This document shows positions 5,144-6,008 of a DNA stretch of 6,008 bases, in pieces (position 1 is the stretch's first letter; each line of letters begins with the position of its first letter). Source of the DNA: Candidatus Omnitrophota bacterium (lineage in GTDB: Bacteria > Omnitrophota > Koll11 > Gygaellales > Profunditerraquicolaceae); the NCBI GenBank assembly GCA_028712045.1, contig JAQTRA010000063.1, positions 1-6,008 of the forward strand, written 5' to 3'. Position numbers and translations under genes: made by a program. Under the pieces are notes generated by a model. The model did not search any database. It saw only the letters and a list, made by a program, of their open reading frames with translations, and was not told the origin of the DNA.

Positions 5144-6008
5144 TAAACTAATATCTTCTGCAACAAATTAAATAAATAACCCGTAATTATAATGCCCAGA
5201 GTAGTTACGCCAAAAAAGATGGCGATTAATTTTAATTTCATTACTCTCCTTAGCATGATTGCTTCCGGAAAGCTTAATGCAGAAACTGCCATCATAAAAG
5301 CTAAAGCTGTCCCCAAAGGGAAACCTTTCTGGAATAAAACTATGGCCACGGGCAATATCGCCGCGCAACTACCATATAAAGGCACGCCGATTAAAGTGGC
5401 AATCGGTACCGAGAAAAACCCTGCCTTACCAATAATATTTTGGACTGCTTCCTGGGGGATGTAATTATGAATTAAAGCTCCGATACCGACGCCAACCAAA
5501 ACCCAAATCCATAATTTTTTTATAATCGACAACGCTTCATTAACCCCAAAAACAACCCGGTCTTTTAAACCCTGGTATTTTACTCTATTTTTAAAAATAT
5601 CCGCATCCGCAGTGATCATATCCTGCACAATATACCTTTCTAAGCGCATCTTTCCTAAAATTAGCCCGGAAACTACGCCGATAATCACACCACTAACAAC
5701 ATAAGCTAAGGTAATTTTCCAGCCAAAAAATCCGAACATCAAAACTACCAGATATTCATTGATAATCGGAGAAGTAACCAAGAAAGAAAATGCTATCCCT
5801 AATGGGATCTGCGCCTCAATAAAACTAAAGAAAATCGGAATTGATGAGCAGGAACAAAAAGGCGTAGCCGCGCCGAATAACGCGGCAAACAGATTTCCCA
5901 ATCCCTTACTTTTATTTAACCACGCCTTAATTTTTTGCTGCGGCAGAAATGTCCTTAAAAAACCAATAATGGTGATCAACACAAAAAGCAATAAAGTAAT
6001 CTTTATCG
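5143..6008 (-). CDS. DUF318/ArsP-family permease (5' end beyond right edge)
   Basis: The frame is open from the right edge to a TAG at 5145-5143, giving 287 visible residues. A TTG at 5991 could be read as a start, but the family usually has another 30-40 residues and the reading frame continues past it (IKITLL...), so the true start is probably outside the window. Numbering from that TTG, the first family signature is [18 protein letters not shown] (Cys46 and Cys48) followed by [12 protein letters not shown]. The second half carries [15 protein letters not shown], then [29 protein letters not shown]. These paired motifs are characteristic of ArsP/DUF318 permeases. Characterised ArsP exports trivalent organoarsenicals such as methylarsenite; other members are called general metal permeases, so the substrate is an inference from the neighbours. 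It is the first visible gene of the arsenical cluster. Confidence 0.88.
   Translation of the reverse strand, partial: IKITLLLFVLITIIGFLRTFLPQQKIKAWLNKSKGLGNLFAALFGAATPFCSCSSIPIFFSFIEAQIPLGIAFSFLVTSPIINEYLVVLMFGFFGWKITLAYVVSGVIIGVVSGLILGKMRLERYIVQDMITADADIFKNRVKYQGLKDRVVFGVNEALSIIKKLWIWVLVGVGIGALIHNYIPQEAVQNIIGKAGFFSVPIATLIGVPLYGSCAAILPVAIVLFQKGFPLGTALAFMMAVSALSFPEAIMLRRVMKLKLIAIFFGVTTLGIIITGYLFNLLQKILV

Noticed and set aside
5192..5464. Plus-strand open frame of 90 codons and an overlapping minus-strand frame at 5168-5368
   Set aside because: Both lie within the permease gene, whose ArsP/DUF318 motifs span this stretch in the true frame.
1..6008. tRNA, rRNA, CRISPR array or transposase gene
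   Set aside because: No such sequence was seen on either strand; the window is filled by the listed genes and short gaps, with no gene-free stretch over 300 bases.

Overview
The window reads almost entirely on the minus strand (right to left). It looks like chromosomal DNA of an AT-rich Gram-negative bacterium: a TolC-type outer-membrane efflux channel and an AsmA-like membrane-anchored protein imply an outer membrane. Gene style (short spacers, Lys/Ile-rich proteins, an ACR3/ArsG/ArsP-type cluster) would fit an anaerobic or candidate-phylum lineage such as Omnitrophota. That placement is an impression, not a demonstrated result.

Right part (2875-6008), in transcription order: a DUF318/ArsP-family permease whose N-terminus lies beyond the right edge; a small exported CPTC thioredoxin-like protein; an ArsG-type half-size CcdA/DsbD-like membrane protein; and an ACR3 arsenite efflux permease. 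Spacing is tight (5 and 13 bp after the second and third genes), so this is probably one metalloid-resistance operon. Neither an ArsR repressor nor an ArsC reductase is visible; either may lie to the right.

Left part (1-2737): an AsmA-like single-pass protein, then a TetR-family regulator whose stop overlaps the start of a TolC-family outer-membrane factor (ATGA overlap). The TolC-like gene runs off the left edge only a few residues short of its expected end, and an adaptor plus inner-membrane pump may follow. An imperfect palindrome overlapping a plausible promoter just before the TetR gene suggests autoregulation.

The most notable non-gene structure is a pair of 119-bp elements (2755-2873 and 5025-5143). 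They are in the same orientation, align without gaps at 90 of 119 positions, and have near-perfect terminal inverted repeats (GTAGACAGTTTA / TAAACTGTCTAC type). Each can fold over its whole length into an imperfect hairpin. They behave like MITEs. Both sit directly behind the stop codon of a minus-strand gene. The right copy also supplies the start codon and first 29 residues of the CPTC protein, and the left copy may supply the -35 box for the AsmA-like gene.
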